A DNA stretch of 64,000 bases. Origin: Hyphomicrobiales bacterium (GTDB taxonomy: Bacteria; Pseudomonadota; Alphaproteobacteria; Rhizobiales; Rhizobiaceae). The position numbers were made by a program, and so were the translations under genes. Shown piece by piece: positions 8,433 to 16,105 of the stretch (position 1 is its first letter; every line of letters begins with the position of its first letter). The stretch is taken from NCBI GenBank assembly GCA_900471515.1, contig UCFC01000045.1, positions 59,361-123,360 of the forward strand, in the 5' to 3' direction. Below the pieces are notes generated by a model. It had not been told where the DNA came from and did not search any database. It saw only the letters and a list, made by a program, of their open reading frames with translations.

Positions 8433-10457
8433 ATGGCGCGCCCGGCCGCCCTGCAACGGCTTCAGGCAGAGCGCGCCATCGATACGCGCCGCGAAGGGCC
8501 GCGCCTGCCGGGCTGGCCCTTTTCCAGCCGCGGCATCCGCCTTCTCGTGCTGGCGCTGGTCACGCTGATTACCATTTCCTTCCTCTCGCGCCTGCCGGCC
8601 TGGACGCTGACGGAGCTGCGCACCTTCGATTACCTCTCCACCGTCGACGACCCGACGCCGCCGGAGGGCGGGCCGATCATCGTGGCGATCGACGAGCCGG
8701 CGCTGGCCGATATCAACGCGCAATGGCCCTGGCCGCGCAGCCTCCATGCCGAGCTGGTCAAGCAGCTGCGCGCCGCCGGCGCCAAAGCGATCGCGCTCGA
8801 CATCATCATGGCCGAGCCTTCCACGGCCGAAAACGACGAGGCGATCACCGCCGCCGTCGGCCCGGATATCGTGCTTGCCGGCGACGAAACGCTGATCAAG
8901 ACGCCGCAGGCCGACCAGCTGGTGCGCACCACGCCGCTGCCGCAGATGAGCGAGGCCGGCGCGCGCACCGGCATTGCCTCCATCACGCTGAACGGCGACG
9001 GCATCTTCCGCAACGTCCCGGCCTATGACGACGGCTTTGCCATGGAGCTGGCGCGCGCGGCCGGCCACAAGCCGCAGCATCCGCCGGCAGGCGCCCTCAT
9101 CCAGTCCTTCGGCCCGGCCCGCTCCTACCCGACCGTTTCCTACTATCAGGCGCTCGACCCGAAGAATTTCCTGCCGCCCGACATGTTCAAGGATCGCGTC
9201 GTGCTGGTGGGCCTGAGCCTGCAGAACGCGCCGGAGATCGATCAGGGCGGCGTCGATGCCTATGCCACGCCCTATACCGTCCATACCGGCAAGCTGATCT
9301 CGGGCGTGGAGGTGCAGGCCACCATCTACGACAATATCGTCCACGGCCTTGCCATTACGGAAGCCGGCCTGCCTGCCGTGGCGCTTTCGATCCTCGTCGC
9401 CGTCGTCCTTGCCGCCGCCACCGTCTGGAAAGCCACGAGCTGGCGCACGCTGGTCGCCACTGCCGCGGCCGTCGCCGCCTTTGCCGCGGCCAGTTATGCC
9501 GGCATCCGCGCAAGCCACGTCTTCGTCTCGCCGCTCGGGCCGACGGTCGCCTTCGTCGCCGTCGCCTTCGGCCAGGCGGCCTTCGACTATGCCCAGGAGC
9601 GCCACCAGAAGCGCCAGATCACCCGCGCCTTCGCCCAATATATCTCGCCCGATCTCGTGCGCCGCCTCTCCAACGATCCCTCGCAGCTGAAGCTCGGCGG
9701 CGAGCGGCGCACGCTCACCGTCCTGTTTTCGGACGTGCGCGGCTTCACCACCATCGCCGAAACGATGAAGGACGATCCCGAGCAGCTGACGACGCTCATC
9801 AACCGGCTGCTGACGCCGCTATCCGACGTGGTCATGGATCACGGCGGCACGATCGACAAATATATGGGCGATTGCATCATGGCCTTCTGGAACGCGCCGC
9901 TCGACGACCCCGATCACGCGCTGCATGCGGTCAAGGCCTCCATCGCCATGCAGGATGCGATCGGCACGCTGAACCGCGAGCTGGAGCGCGAGGCCGCCGC
10001 CTCGGGCCGGCCGCTGCATGTCCTGAAAATGGGCGTCGGCATCAACACGGGCGAATGCATCGTCGGCAACATGGGCTCCACCCGCCGCTTCGACTATTCC
10101 TGCCTCGGCGACAGCGTCAACCTCGCCTCCCGCCTCGAAGGCGCCTCGAAGAATTACGGCGTCGCCCTCCTCCTCGGCGAAGAGACCGCCCGGCTCGTCT
10201 CCGAGCGCTACGCCGTGGTCGAACTCGACCGCATCATCGTCAAGGGCCGCACCGTGCCCTCGCCCGTCTTCACCGTGCTCTACGGCTCGCACCGCGCCGC
10301 CCTGCCGGACCACAACGCCTTCCTGGAAGCCAGATATGCCGGCCGGCTGACGATTTCCGACCCGGCCTTCGAGACCCTGCCGAAGGCCATCCCGGAACTC
10401 GCGCCCTATTATGCCCTCATGCGCGCGGCCCTGGCGCAGGACAAAGCCGCCCCTTGA
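8433..10457 (+). CDS. CHASE2-domain class III nucleotidyl (adenylate) cyclase
   Basis: This is a 674-aa inner-membrane sensor. After a first membrane helix (about 35-53), an extracytoplasmic CHASE2 domain runs from 60 to 305 (PIIVAIDEPALADI, FKDRVVLVG). Two or three further helices (about 313-385) precede a cyclase domain (about 415-630). Metal-binding Asp are D434 (LFSDVRGFT) and D480 (KYMGD); the base-selecting pair is K476/S556, fitting a class IIIb purine (ATP) cyclase; N563 and R567 complete the site. It lies two bases after the FecR-barrel gene and is surely co-transcribed. It should make cAMP in response to a periplasmic signal passed on by that protein. Confidence 0.88.
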   Translation: MARPAALQRLQAERAIDTRREGPRLPGWPFSSRGIRLLVLALVTLITISFLSRLPAWTLTELRTFDYLSTVDDPTPPEGGPIIVAIDEPALADINAQWPWPRSLHAELVKQLRAAGAKAIALDIIMAEPSTAENDEAITAAVGPDIVLAGDETLIKTPQADQLVRTTPLPQMSEAGARTGIASITLNGDGIFRNVPAYDDGFAMELARAAGHKPQHPPAGALIQSFGPARSYPTVSYYQALDPKNFLPPDMFKDRVVLVGLSLQNAPEIDQGGVDAYATPYTVHTGKLISGVEVQATIYDNIVHGLAITEAGLPAVALSILVAVVLAAATVWKATSWRTLVATAAAVAAFAAASYAGIRASHVFVSPLGPTVAFVAVAFGQAAFDYAQERHQKRQITRAFAQYISPDLVRRLSNDPSQLKLGGERRTLTVLFSDVRGFTTIAETMKDDPEQLTTLINRLLTPLSDVVMDHGGTIDKYMGDCIMAFWNAPLDDPDHALHAVKASIAMQDAIGTLNRELEREAAASGRPLHVLKMGVGINTGECIVGNMGSTRRFDYSCLGDSVNLASRLEGASKNYGVALLLGEETARLVSERYAVVELDRIIVKGRTVPSPVFTVLYGSHRAALPDHNAFLEARYAGRLTISDPAFETLPKAIPELAPYYALMRAALAQDKAAP

Positions 10458-10579
10458 CGCGCGCGGCGGTTCGCCGCCCGATCGTACCGAACGGAGGGAC
10501 GGCGCACTTTCCCCCCGCCTCCTTTTGCGTCTAGGATGGAAACCAGACTCGCCAGATCAATCAGCCAAGAAGCCCCGCC

Positions 10580-11272
10580 ATGTCCCTTCCCGCCACCGTC
10601 ATCCCGCTGCCGCAGCCCGTTCTCCTGCCCGTCGAAGGCAGCGCCGAGGCCTTTCCGGTGCGCCGCGTCTATTGCGTCGGCCGCAACTATGCCGACCACG
10701 CCATCGAAATGGGCCATGACCCGAACCGCGAGCCGCCCTTCTTCTTCCAGAAGAATGCCGACAACCTGTTTTCCGGCCGGGATTTCCCCTATCCGCCGCT
10801 GTCGTCGGACGTGCATTTCGAGGTCGAATGCGTGCTGGCGCTGAAGGCCGGCGGCGCCGATATTGCCGCCGAAAAGGCGCTCGACTGCATCTATGGCTAC
10901 GGCGTCGGCATCGATTTCACCCGCCGCGACCTGCAGGCCGAAGCCAAGAAGCTCGGCCGCCCGTGGGAAATCGCCAAGGCCTTCGAACATTCCGCGCCCG
11001 TCTCGCCCATCGTTCCGGCCAGCCGCATCGGCCACCCCGCCGCCGGCCGCGTCTGGCTGGAGGTCAATGGCGTCAAAAAGCAGGATGGCGACTTGAACCA
11101 GATGATCTGGAAAGTGCCGGAAATCATTGCGGAGCTTTCGAAACTCTTCGTGCTGGCGCCGGGCGATGTCATCATGACCGGCACCCCGGCCGGCGTCGCC
11201 GCCATTACGAGAGGCGACAGCATCTCCTGCGGCGTGGACGGCATTTCGACGCTGTCGCTGAAAGTGGTCTGA
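10580..11272 (+). CDS. Fumarylacetoacetate-hydrolase-family protein
   Basis: This 230-aa protein has the FAH fold signatures: CVGRNYADHAIEMG (about 32-45), PPFFFQKNADNL, a metal-binding E-x-E (VHFEVECVLAL, near 80-85) with a later Asp (GYGVGIDFTRRDLQ), and the TGTPAGVAAI loop near the end. The family hydrolyses or decarboxylates beta-diketo acids, such as acylpyruvates, with Mg2+ or Mn2+. The exact substrate is unknown. It is the first gene of a pair: the gamma-carbonic anhydrase gene starts 10 bases after its stop, with AGGAGG between them. Confidence 0.88.
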   Translation: MSLPATVIPLPQPVLLPVEGSAEAFPVRRVYCVGRNYADHAIEMGHDPNREPPFFFQKNADNLFSGRDFPYPPLSSDVHFEVECVLALKAGGADIAAEKALDCIYGYGVGIDFTRRDLQAEAKKLGRPWEIAKAFEHSAPVSPIVPASRIGHPAAGRVWLEVNGVKKQDGDLNQMIWKVPEIIAELSKLFVLAPGDVIMTGTPAGVAAITRGDSISCGVDGISTLSLKVV

Positions 11273-11282
11273 GGAGGCGAGA

Positions 11283-11813
11283 ATGGCACTCTATGCGCTC
11301 GGCGGCCTGCAGCCGAAACTGCCGCCATCAGGCACTTTCTGGATCGCCCCCGACGCGCATGTGATCGGCCGTGTCGAACTTGCCGAAAAGGTCGGCATCT
11401 GGTTCGGCGCCGTGCTGCGCGGCGACAACGAACCTGTTGTCATCGGCAGGGCCACCAACCTGCAGGAAGGCGTCATGGTCCACACCGACCCCGGCTTTCC
11501 CGCCACGATCGGCGAAAACTGCACCATCGGCCACCACGCCATCATCCACGGCTGCACGATCGGCAACAATTCGCTCGTCGGCATGGGCGCCACCATCCTC
11601 AACGGCGCAAGGATCGGCAACAATTGCCTCGTCGGCGCCAATGCGCTCGTCACCGAAGGCAAGGAATTCCCCGACAATTCCCTGATCGTCGGCGCCCCCG
11701 CCAAGGCGATCCGCGTGCTCGACGAGGCGGCCGCCGCAGGGATCACCGAATCCGCCAGGAAATATGTCGGCAACTGGCAGCGTTTCGCGCGGGATCTGAG
11801 GCGGATCGACTAG
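11283..11813 (+). CDS. Gamma-class carbonic anhydrase family protein
   Basis: The 176-aa left-handed beta-helix protein is built of hexapeptide repeats (for example IGENCTIGHHAIIHGCTIGN). The zinc ligands expected for gamma-CA/YrdA/PaaY proteins are present as H67, H84 and H89 with the right 17- and 5-residue spacing. The closing helix (DEAAAAGITESARKYVGNWQ) is family-typical. Whether it hydrates CO2 or is a thioesterase-like relative cannot be told. It is co-transcribed with the FAH-family gene, from which it is separated by a strong ribosome site. Confidence 0.88.
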   Translation: MALYALGGLQPKLPPSGTFWIAPDAHVIGRVELAEKVGIWFGAVLRGDNEPVVIGRATNLQEGVMVHTDPGFPATIGENCTIGHHAIIHGCTIGNNSLVGMGATILNGARIGNNCLVGANALVTEGKEFPDNSLIVGAPAKAIRVLDEAAAAGITESARKYVGNWQRFARDLRRID

Positions 11814-11869
11814 CGTCGACCGCGGGATCGACTAACATTCACCGCTAGATCGGCTGGCCGCCCTGACCG

Positions 11870-12451
11870 TCACGAATTGGGAAAACCCAGCCACGGCTCC
11901 AGCTTTTCCCATGTCCGGTCCATCGCAAAGGCGGCCGAGACCGGCAGGGAAATATGGCCGTACCAGAAGGATATCTGCCTCTCCGCGGCCTCCTCGCCCT
12001 TGTCGGCAATGGCCGCCAGATAGAGGGCCGAAGCGAGCCCGCTGCGGTCGGCGCCGGCCTGGCAATGGATGAGCACGGGTTTTTCGGCGCGGCGCATCAG
12101 GTCGATCAGCTGCGCCGCCTCCCGCTGGTTGAGTTCGGTACTGGCCGACATGCGGAATTCGTAATGGACGACGTCGAGCTTCTGCGCCGTCACATATTCG
12201 GCCTCGTAGCGGGGCGAGCCCGGCTTCGGCGCGCCGCGCAGGTCGATGATCGAGCGGATGCCGTGCTCGCGCACATAGGCGGTAAGCTGGTCGGCCGAAG
12301 GCTGGGCCGAGCGGTAGACGACGCCGGGAACGACCGGGTGGAAATTGCCCGAAAGCTGCCGGTAGCCGAGAAAGGCGCCGGCCAGCAGAAGCGCGACGCC
12401 AAGGCCCGCGCCGCTTCGTTTCAGCCCGGTCAACACTGCCGAACGCTTCAT
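11870..12451 (-). CDS. Membrane-anchored tyrosine/dual-specificity protein phosphatase
   Basis: The 193-aa product has one N-terminal membrane helix (about 15-30) or uncleaved signal, then a phosphatase domain: VYRSAQPSADQL, IIDLRGAPKPGS and the active-site loop HCQAGADRSG with C130 and R136 (C-x5-R). Proteins of this kind, such as exported DSP-like phosphatases, dephosphorylate proteins or polyphosphate-type substrates. The chosen ATG (12449-12451) overlaps the stop of the 71-aa gene by ATGA, so it is the last member of a three-gene coupled operon. Its catalytic part would face the periplasm if the helix is an anchor. Confidence 0.82.
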   Translation of the reverse strand: MKRSAVLTGLKRSGAGLGVALLLAGAFLGYRQLSGNFHPVVPGVVYRSAQPSADQLTAYVREHGIRSIIDLRGAPKPGSPRYEAEYVTAQKLDVVHYEFRMSASTELNQREAAQLIDLMRRAEKPVLIHCQAGADRSGLASALYLAAIADKGEEAAERQISFWYGHISLPVSAAFAMDRTWEKLEPWLGFPNS

Positions 12452-12663
12452 TTCATTCGCCTCGCATGCAGGCTGGTGATGGTGACGATGATTGCGATGC
12501 AGCCCAGAAGCAGCGCAACACCGGGTATCTGAGGATCGATGCCGGGCGCGGCCTTCAGCCAGAGCGCGACAAGGCCGACCAGCGCCAGCACCGCCACGCT
12601 CAGCCGCGCATCGGAAACGAACATGCCAAACAGTTCTTTCAGGACATCCGACAGGACGGTCAT
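12448..12663 (-). CDS. Small two-span membrane protein (71 aa)
   Basis: The product MTVLSDVLKELFGMFVSDAR... has two hydrophobic helices (about 20-35 and 44-62) and ends in ARRMK. It overlaps the permease-like gene upstream by ATGA at 12660-12663 and the phosphatase gene downstream by ATGA at 12448-12451. It is therefore translationally coupled to both and is probably a subunit of one membrane system. I do not recognise the family. Confidence 0.75.
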   Translation of the reverse strand: MTVLSDVLKELFGMFVSDARLSVAVLALVGLVALWLKAAPGIDPQIPGVALLLGCIAIIVTITSLHARRMK

Positions 12664-13415
12664 TGCGTGCGCCCTTTCGGCCTGACAGTGAGGATCTGCG
12701 CCATCGCAAGCCCGGTGAGCAGGAAGAGTGCGGCAAAGACGAAGAGCATCAGGTCTTCGCCGGCCCAGTCGATGCCGAGCCCCTCGCCCGTCCAGAACAC
12801 GCCGAAGCTCGAAAGCATGATCGCCACGGCGAATTTCAGTATATTCTCGGGCACGCGCGAAAGCGGCTTGTGGAGGGCCGCGCCGATCAGCAGCACGAGC
12901 ACGCAGGCAGCCGCCGCCCCGATGGAGGCCGCCCCCACCAGCCCCCGGCCGGAACCGACGGCAATGACGATGAAGATGACTTCGAGCCCTTCCAGCAGCA
13001 TCGCCTTGAAGGCCGCCATGCCGGCAAGCCAGTTGACGGAGGCCGCATGGCGCCGGGCCGCCTCTTCGAGGCTCAGGCGCTCCCTGGCGAAGGCGGCGAT
13101 CTCGTCATGCAGCGCAATGACGCCCGCCGAGCGCAGGATCGCCTTGCGCAGCCAGCCGAGGCCGAACAGCAGCAGCAGCACGCCGATGACGAGCTGCAGC
13201 GCATGCAGCGGAACCCGGTCGAGCAGCGGCCCGAGCACGGTGACGACAAGGGCAAGCACCGCCAGGCCCGCCGCCGTGCCGGCCGCAGCCGGGCGCCAGC
13301 CGCGCAGCGTGCCGACCGCAAGGATGATCGTGAAGGCTTCGACGACTTCCACGACGGAAGCGAGGAAGGCCGCGCCGATGGCCGATGCGGCGACATTCCA
13401 GGTAACGCCGTCCAT
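12660..13415 (-). CDS. Polytopic membrane protein with repeated E-x-x-E motifs (FTR1/COG4280-like)
   Basis: This 251-aa protein has about seven membrane helices. Two homologous halves each carry an acidic helix motif, SVVEVVEAFTIILAVG near residue 20 and LLEGLEVIFIVIAVG near 135. These resemble the REGLE-type motif of FTR1 iron permeases and related metal transporters. A cytoplasmic helix (HDEIAAFARERLSLEEAARR) links the halves. The ATG at 13413-13415 follows a GGAGACG ribosome site. It heads the operon with the 71-aa protein and the phosphatase. A role in metal-ion transport is inferred from the acidic motifs. Confidence 0.7.
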   Translation of the reverse strand: MDGVTWNVAASAIGAAFLASVVEVVEAFTIILAVGTLRGWRPAAAGTAAGLAVLALVVTVLGPLLDRVPLHALQLVIGVLLLLFGLGWLRKAILRSAGVIALHDEIAAFARERLSLEEAARRHAASVNWLAGMAAFKAMLLEGLEVIFIVIAVGSGRGLVGAASIGAAAACVLVLLIGAALHKPLSRVPENILKFAVAIMLSSFGVFWTGEGLGIDWAGEDLMLFVFAALFLLTGLAMAQILTVRPKGRTQ

Positions 13416-13492
13416 TTCGCGTCTCCGTAGTAATGACAACATAAGGATTAATCGTGTAGTAAACACAACAAGTCAACACAGGAATCCGTGAA
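13416..13492. promoter_or_regulatory. Divergent promoter region with a GTAGTAA direct repeat
   Basis: The 77-base AT-rich gap separates the permease-like operon (left) from the RpiR-type regulator (right). GTAGTAA occurs at 13427-13433 and again at 13456-13462, 29 bases apart, a spacing that suits a dimeric regulator binding one face of the helix. The adjacent RpiR protein is the natural candidate. No reliable -35/-10 pair could be picked. Confidence 0.35.
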
Positions 13493-14395
13493 ATGTCGTC
13501 GCACTTCGCCAACCTCGTGACCGAAAAGAGCCCCGGTCTCAGCCGCACAGAACATCGCGTCGCCCGCTATTTCGCCGACAACCGGCATCAGGTGCTCGTT
13601 CAGTCCGCAATCGAGCTTGCCCAGTCGACCGGCACCAGCGACGCCACGATCATCCGCACGGCCCGCGCGCTGGGTTTTGACGGGCTGGACGGCCTGCGCA
13701 AGGCGATTGCCGGAGAGTTCGATGCCGGCCCGACGCCGGCGGGCAGGATGTCGCGCACGGCAGCCGAAAACGCCGGCAGCCTGGAGCTTGCCCTGGAAAA
13801 GACGCTGGCCGCCCAGGCCGAAGCGATCGCCACGCTTCGCGACAGCATCGATGCCGAAAGTTACCGGGCCATCGTGCAGGCGCTGGCCGGAGCCGGCGAG
13901 ATCGCCGTCTTCGGCATCGGCCCCTCCGCATCGATGGCGGATTATTTCTGCATCCAGCTGCGCAGGCTGGGCTTTGCCGCGCGGCCGCTGACCAGAACCG
14001 GCCTGCTCTTCGCCGACGACCTGCTGCAATTGAAATCGGCCAGCCTCGTCGTCATCATGGCCTATGGCCGCGTCTATACCGAGCTTTCGGTTCTGCTCGA
14101 CCATTGCAGGGGCATCGGCGCCGAAACCGTGCTCGTCACCGACAGCCTGCGCGAGGCGCTGGAGGCGCGCGTCACCCGCATCGTCACCGTGCCCAGGGGC
14201 CGCGCCGACGCCTTCAGCATGCACAGCGCCACGCTCGCCTTCCTCGAAACCCTTCTCGTCGGCCTCGGCACGCTGGCGCCGGCACAAACCACGGCAAGCC
14301 TCGACCAGCTCAACCGGCTGCGCGCCGACCTTGCCGGCCAGACGGCAACGCTTGCCGTGCCGGACATGTCGCAACAAGACGACGGGCGGCGCTGA
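13493..14395 (+). CDS. MurR/RpiR-family transcriptional regulator
   Basis: The 300-aa product has an N-terminal HTH_6 domain (residues 1-80; LSRTEHRVARYFADN, TGTSDATIIRTARALGF) and a C-terminal SIS domain (about 125-260; FGIGPSASMADYFCIQL, VIMAYGRVYTE), the usual layout of regulators that sense phosphosugars. The ligand is unknown. It is divergent from the permease/71-aa/phosphatase operon, which it may control together with itself. It ends two bases from the convergent DHA2 exporter gene. Confidence 0.88.
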   Translation: MSSHFANLVTEKSPGLSRTEHRVARYFADNRHQVLVQSAIELAQSTGTSDATIIRTARALGFDGLDGLRKAIAGEFDAGPTPAGRMSRTAAENAGSLELALEKTLAAQAEAIATLRDSIDAESYRAIVQALAGAGEIAVFGIGPSASMADYFCIQLRRLGFAARPLTRTGLLFADDLLQLKSASLVVIMAYGRVYTELSVLLDHCRGIGAETVLVTDSLREALEARVTRIVTVPRGRADAFSMHSATLAFLETLLVGLGTLAPAQTTASLDQLNRLRADLAGQTATLAVPDMSQQDDGRR

Positions 14396-14397
14396 CG

Positions 14398-15933
14398 TCA
14401 GCCCGCCGCCACCGCCACCTTCCGCGCGAGCGGCACCCACAGCAGCGCGCTGGCCGTCAGGACCGCGACCACCATCCACGCCTCGTTGAGCGCCTGAACG
14501 GTCGCGGCCGTCTGCACCAGCGGGTCGAGCATGGAGGCTGTGTCGGCATCGAACTCTCCCCTGTGCCCGGCAATCGCCGCAAGCGGCGCGCCGACGAAGG
14601 CCGCGATATCCGCGTCCCCCGCCTGCAGCCGGTCCCAGATGCCGTCGCCGAGCGGGCCCGAGCGGGTGTAGACGATCGTGTCGATCAGCGCGATGCCGAT
14701 CGCGCCGCCGAGATTGCGCATCAGGTTGAACAGGCCGCTGGCATCGGGAATGCGCTCCGGCGGCAGCGTGCCGAGGGCGAGCCGTGTCGGCGGCAGCAGG
14801 CAGAACATGATGGCGACGCCGCGCACGACCTGCGGCCAGAACATCGCGTCGAAATCGGTCTGCGGGTCCTGAAAGGCGCTCATGCCGATGCCGACGGCAA
14901 AGAGCGCAAAACCGAGCGCGGAGAGCAGCCGCGCATCCATGCGTTTTTCGAGCGCCACCGCAATCGGCGCCGTTACGAGCTGGGCAATGCCCGTCACCAG
15001 CATCGTCATGCCGATTTCGAGCGCGTTATGCCCGCGCACGAAGGCGAGAAAGACCGGCATGAGATAGACCGAGCCGAACAGGCCGATGCCAAGAATGAAG
15101 CTCATGGCCGAGCCCGCCAGAAAATTCCGGTCGCCGAAATTGCCGAGCTCGACCACCGGCATGCGCCTGCCGAGCGTGCGCCACGCAAAGACCCATCCCG
15201 AAACCACCGAAAGGCCGATGAGGCCGGAAACGTAGAGCGAGGTCCAGCCGCTCGTCGGCGCCTCCTTCAGCCCGAGTTCCAGCGCCGAAAGGCTCGCCGC
15301 CATCAGGATCAGCGAAAGGACGTCGAGATGCCGCAGCTCGGACATGTCGAGGTCTTCGCGCGGCAGCGCGCGCATGGCGACGAGCGCGGCCACGATGCCC
15401 GGCAGGATGTTGATCAGGAACAGCCAGTGCCAGGAATAGGTCTCCGTCAGCCAGCCGCCGACGACCGGCCCGATCGTGGGCGCCAGAACCGCAAGAACGC
15501 CGGCAATCGTCGTCGCCAGCGCCTGCCGCTCGTCGGCAAACAGGATGAAGACGGCCGAAAACACCGAAGGGATCAGCGTGCCGCCGGAAAAACCCTGCAC
15601 GACCCGAAAGAAGACCAGCCCGCCGAACGTATCGCTCGCCGCGCAGCCGGCCGAGGCGATCACGAACAGCGACAGCGAGGCCGAAAACAGCCAGCGCATC
15701 GTCAGGAGCCGGGTGAAGAACCCCGTCAGCGGTATCGCCACCACCTCGGCGATCAGATAGGCGGTCTGCACCCAGCTCATCTGGTCCGGATGGATATCGA
15801 GCGCCGACTGGATGGTCGGCAGCGAGGTCGCCACGACCTGGACGTCGAGAATGGCCATGAACATGCCGAGGCACATGGCCAGAAAGCCGATCCATCGGCG
15901 CGCGGGTGGAACAGTTGCGGTCCGTTCGGTCAT
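14398..15933 (-). CDS. DHA2-family multidrug efflux MFS transporter (EmrB-like)
   Basis: The 511-aa protein has about 14 membrane helices, as in DHA2 (EmrB/QacA) drug:proton antiporters. Motif C-like LAVLAPTIGPVVGGWL (about 145-160), motif A-like GFFTRLLTMRW and the N-terminal CLGMFMAILDVQVVATSLP are seen. The start is the ATG at 15931-15933, giving a short basic lead before helix 1. No EmrA-type membrane fusion gene adjoins it, and no local regulator is obvious. It would export hydrophobic compounds. Confidence 0.85.
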   Translation of the reverse strand: MTERTATVPPARRWIGFLAMCLGMFMAILDVQVVATSLPTIQSALDIHPDQMSWVQTAYLIAEVVAIPLTGFFTRLLTMRWLFSASLSLFVIASAGCAASDTFGGLVFFRVVQGFSGGTLIPSVFSAVFILFADERQALATTIAGVLAVLAPTIGPVVGGWLTETYSWHWLFLINILPGIVAALVAMRALPREDLDMSELRHLDVLSLILMAASLSALELGLKEAPTSGWTSLYVSGLIGLSVVSGWVFAWRTLGRRMPVVELGNFGDRNFLAGSAMSFILGIGLFGSVYLMPVFLAFVRGHNALEIGMTMLVTGIAQLVTAPIAVALEKRMDARLLSALGFALFAVGIGMSAFQDPQTDFDAMFWPQVVRGVAIMFCLLPPTRLALGTLPPERIPDASGLFNLMRNLGGAIGIALIDTIVYTRSGPLGDGIWDRLQAGDADIAAFVGAPLAAIAGHRGEFDADTASMLDPLVQTAATVQALNEAWMVVAVLTASALLWVPLARKVAVAAG

Positions 15934-16105
15934 GCAATGGTCCCGTCGGTCGGCTGCCGGCCCGGATGGCCGGTCGGCGCATGGCAGGCGACAATAGCAG
16001 GCCATCGCGCCCCATGCCAAAACATAGCGGCGAAACCGGGCTTTCGCCGCTCACAAAAGCGGCAGCCCGCCGCCGGCCGCTGTTGATGCCGAAGGCCTCT
16101 GCCGG

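Noticed and set aside
3998..10457. A standard Pycsar system (pyrimidine cyclase plus PycTM)
   Set aside because: The cyclase is a CHASE2 membrane protein with purine-type K476/S556 and is separated from the effector-like gene by a barrel protein on the other strand. I report a possible relative, not a Pycsar system.
14104..16086. A 660-codon open frame opposite the DHA2 exporter gene
   Set aside because: It is the mirror of a clear MFS gene, is extremely rich in Arg, His and Gly, has no fold-like pattern and no ribosome site. High GC makes such antisense frames long.
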